Below are positions 61,996 to 64,000 of a stretch of DNA of 64,000 bases, one piece after another (the stretch's first letter is position 1; the number at the start of each line of letters is the position of its first letter). The notes below the pieces were generated by a model. It saw only the letters and a list, made by a program, of their open reading frames with translations. It was not told the origin of the DNA and made no database searches. Both the position numbers and the translations under genes were made by a program. The DNA is taken from the NCBI GenBank assembly GCA_002381805.1, contig DFXZ01000012.1, positions 62,001 through 126,000 on the forward strand, in the 5' to 3' direction. Source of the DNA: Bdellovibrio sp. UBA4095. GTDB lineage: Bacteria; Bdellovibrionota; Bdellovibrionia; Bdellovibrionales; Bdellovibrionaceae.

Positions 61996-63660
61996 TTAGC
62001 GACTTGGATGTCTTTCAATGACTGATGCCTGAGACAATGGTCGGAATGATCGACCCGGACTAGTAGGGCTTGCCGGCTTGCTAAGCACATACGTATTTAA
62101 AATATTTCCGGTCGCTTCTAACCAACTTCCTGTAGCCCATGCTGTCGCGCCAATATTGTGTTTATCCAGATACGTCAGGAATTGCTCACCTACATCATTC
62201 CACATCTGAGCATCCGCAGAACCCACTGTATCGGCATTTGGCCAGCCATACTCTCCGATAAAACAACGAACTTGATATTTTTCACACCAGTTTACAAATT
62301 GCTCAGCACGCCAAACAGAGCGTTCCGCAACACTTGAGTAACCTTCAGCAATAGCATCTTCTGTTTCTTTGGCGAAAGACTGAGCGTATTTTCCACCAGC
62401 CGTCGTATCAAAGTACAGGTGAGCGTGATACATCAAATTGTTGGCCGGATCGTTGATAAATGGCGCTGGATGATTTCTTGGCCAATTCTTAGCAGAAGCC
62501 CAATCATAACCTTCGACCATAATCAGCGTCTTATCGTCGAGAGAACGAATCGCATTGACGGCAGCCTGTGCAAAGTTCACGTAAACATCGCGAGGACGAA
62601 CGGTGGCACCGGCCTCACCTTGATTGATTTCATCAATAAAGATCACTTGCTTCGCCTTGCTTTCACCTTTCGAGCCATTCACAAGGAATTGCATGAAGAG
62701 TCCCTTACTTCCATCAAGCGCACCTTCTGGCAAATGCACGTTGAGGTGAAAGTTCAAATCCTTTTGCAGCGGCTCGACAGAACTCATCACCATCTTCCAA
62801 GACTTGTCGACGACATAAAAACGAACGCTTATGCTACCTTCCGTTGCCGGCGGGACATAACCTTTCAACTGCAACACTCCCCCGTTTTCACGAGCCAGCT
62901 TCACTGCCGTTTGGGGCAAAGTGAAAGAGTATATATCAGCGGTCTTGCGTTCTTTAACAGGGATGTCCATACGAAGCGAGTACTTCCCATATCGCACCTG
63001 ACGATTCAAAGTCGCGAGATTCCCATTCGCAGGAGTCCATCCATCAAAGCCTGACTCGAAATCAGAGATAGTGGCCATCTGTTTGAACGGAGCATAGACA
63101 TCACGAAGACCCCATGGCTCGTTCATAAGATCCCAGGCATACACGGCTTGATATGCTGACGGGTCCTTACGAATTTCGGTAGAGATTTTTCTCCACACAT
63201 CGGCCAGATGCTCTTCTTTAGGACCGGCCGAACCTTGGGTATTTCCCATGATCGTTACTATGTTTTTACCTTCGCGATTTAAAAAGTAGCGACCGTAATT
63301 ATGAAGATCGACAATAGCTTTTAGGCCCGCCGAATTGACATCGCGCAACTGCTGTAACAGAAGATTCAGATACGGTTGATCTAATGGACAACCCAGACAA
63401 TGTTGAATACGCTCCCAGTTAATTGTGATGCGCACAACTTTATGACCTCGCGAAGCGATGTACTTCAAGTTCTGAAGACTTGTCGTGGTATAATTTCTTC
63501 CGTAAACGCCTGGCACTGGAGCTGACATTCCAATGCCCATATCCATAATATTAATTCCACGCATATAGCTTTGCCCTTGGGCCGCCAAGGGCGAGATCAT
63601 CATCAATGCCATCACTAAAGTGGTGGCTCTGCTGCGCCAACCGGTCTGCTTATTCGTCAT
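61996..63660 (-). CDS. Secreted glycoside hydrolase family 5 enzyme with an inserted module
   Basis: A 554-residue exported hydrolase. Signal peptide near residues 10-30, then the GH5 barrel with acid/base Glu181 (DLMNEPWG) and nucleophile Glu470 (FIGEYGWP), plus YHAHLYFD. Between them, residues about 199-350 form an extra beta-sandwich-like module (SDFESGFDGWTPANG ... LRMDIP), like a CBM inserted in the barrel. ATG 63660 is six bases from GGAGG. The glycan cut is unknown; cellulase-like beta-glucan, or a host or matrix polysaccharide, are options. Confidence 0.88.
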   Translation of the reverse strand: MTNKQTGWRSRATTLVMALMMISPLAAQGQSYMRGINIMDMGIGMSAPVPGVYGRNYTTTSLQNLKYIASRGHKVVRITINWERIQHCLGCPLDQPYLNLLLQQLRDVNSAGLKAIVDLHNYGRYFLNREGKNIVTIMGNTQGSAGPKEEHLADVWRKISTEIRKDPSAYQAVYAWDLMNEPWGLRDVYAPFKQMATISDFESGFDGWTPANGNLATLNRQVRYGKYSLRMDIPVKERKTADIYSFTLPQTAVKLARENGGVLQLKGYVPPATEGSISVRFYVVDKSWKMVMSSVEPLQKDLNFHLNVHLPEGALDGSKGLFMQFLVNGSKGESKAKQVIFIDEINQGEAGATVRPRDVYVNFAQAAVNAIRSLDDKTLIMVEGYDWASAKNWPRNHPAPFINDPANNLMYHAHLYFDTTAGGKYAQSFAKETEDAIAEGYSSVAERSVWRAEQFVNWCEKYQVRCFIGEYGWPNADTVGSADAQMWNDVGEQFLTYLDKHNIGATAWATGSWLEATGNILNTYVLSKPASPTSPGRSFRPLSQASVIERHPSR

Positions 63661-63826
63661 TTCATTCCTCCGTACATTAAAGTTCCAACCTTGCAACCGG
63701 GCAAAGCAACCGCTGTGCCTCTGCTCAAATCCAACTCAGGTATGGCTGAATCAAAATTTTTGTCATATTTATAGAAAAGTGCCGCTCTTCGTTAGACAGT
63801 CCCGTCTGCCAATGGTAGAGGTCCCT

Positions 63827-64000
63827 ATGTCATTACAGGTGTCGCGAATTCTTCATGCCGGCTATATCTTCGAGAGTGAAGGGTTCAAAATTGCATTTGA
63901 CCCTCTTTTTGAGAGTCCCTTCAGTCGAAATTGCTTTGCGTTCCCGCCGGTTCAGTTCAAGATTAATGAAATTCAAAAGCTTCAGCTGTCGGCTGTTTTT
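63827..64000 (+). CDS. Metallo-beta-lactamase-fold protein, N-terminal part only
   Basis: The reading frame begins at ATG 63827, six bases after AGAGG, and runs off the window; 58 residues are visible. ILHAGYIFESEGFKIAFDPLF is the usual first strand and DP turn of MBL-fold hydrolases of the UlaG/RomA type, but the HxHxDH metal motif would lie beyond the end. Identity is therefore provisional. Confidence 0.65.
   Translation, partial: MSLQVSRILHAGYIFESEGFKIAFDPLFESPFSRNCFAFPPVQFKINEIQKLQLSAVF

Overview
The window reads as chromosome of a predatory bacterium of the Bdellovibrio group (Bdellovibrionota). The evidence is the gene set: a phage-tail-fibre-like secreted adhesin next to a small lipoprotein, two secreted subtilisins, SpoIID-type and penicillin-acylase-type envelope enzymes, a CarD regulator, an HD-GYP protein, and sigma-28 (FliA)-like promoter sequences of the kind that drive attack-phase genes in these organisms. 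This assignment is inference from content; no rRNA is present. I saw no transposase, prophage, integron or CRISPR array.

Layout. 1-4.0 kb: a P2-type cation ATPase (5' end outside the window) and a POT peptide transporter. 4.1-10.0 kb: a minus-strand block in which every product is exported. It holds a small secreted protein, a papain-like putative cysteine peptidase, a PA14-like/FN3 protein, the fibre-like adhesin with its lipoprotein partner, and a c-type cytochrome lipoprotein. 10.1-13.8 kb: P-loop kinase, SDR, slyX, GNAT, DEAD-box helicase. 13.9-16.5 kb: a methyltransferase, a redox disulfide protein and an ArsP-type permease, divergent from an arsenate reductase. 16.5-17.0 kb: tRNA-Leu(GAG), then a short locus with three GGA-loop hairpins, a 42-aa membrane ORF and a strong terminator. 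17.1-23.3 kb: YbdK-type ligase, subtilisin, a PF10136 membrane protein and an outer-membrane protein. 23.5-25.0 kb: tRNA-Cys, a fluoride riboswitch and a CLC-F fluoride exporter. 25.0-30.6 kb: comM, xerC/D, two lipoproteins, a 25-aa ORF with a FliA-like promoter, and a SpoIID/LytB protein. 30.7-39.0 kb: slipin, NfeD, a UDG-like remnant, murJ, uvrC and uvrB, all minus strand. 39.0-43.7 kb: penicillin acylase, a His-rich protein and a DUF4105-like protein. 44.0-52.6 kb: cysS, gltX, carD, a second subtilisin, a small secreted protein, recG. 52.6-56.2 kb: HD-GYP protein, six-Cys secreted protein, hybrid histidine kinase. 56.1-64.0 kb: hotdog thioesterase, Cys-less tandem rhodanese lipoprotein, lysS, fructose-bisphosphate aldolase, NifU-like protein, MATE transporter, GH5 hydrolase with an inserted module, and the start of an MBL-fold protein.

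The most interesting signals lie outside ordinary gene calls. They are the GGA-hairpin locus (possible CsrA target or sponge), the fibre/lipoprotein operon behind a FliA-like -10 box, the 25-aa ORF behind a near-consensus FliA promoter, the fluoride riboswitch whose pseudoknot and SD-blocking hairpin compete for the same bases, and two proteins that keep a fold but have lost the catalytic residue (rhodanese, UDG-like). Coordinates of start codons were chosen from Shine-Dalgarno spacing where it was visible.
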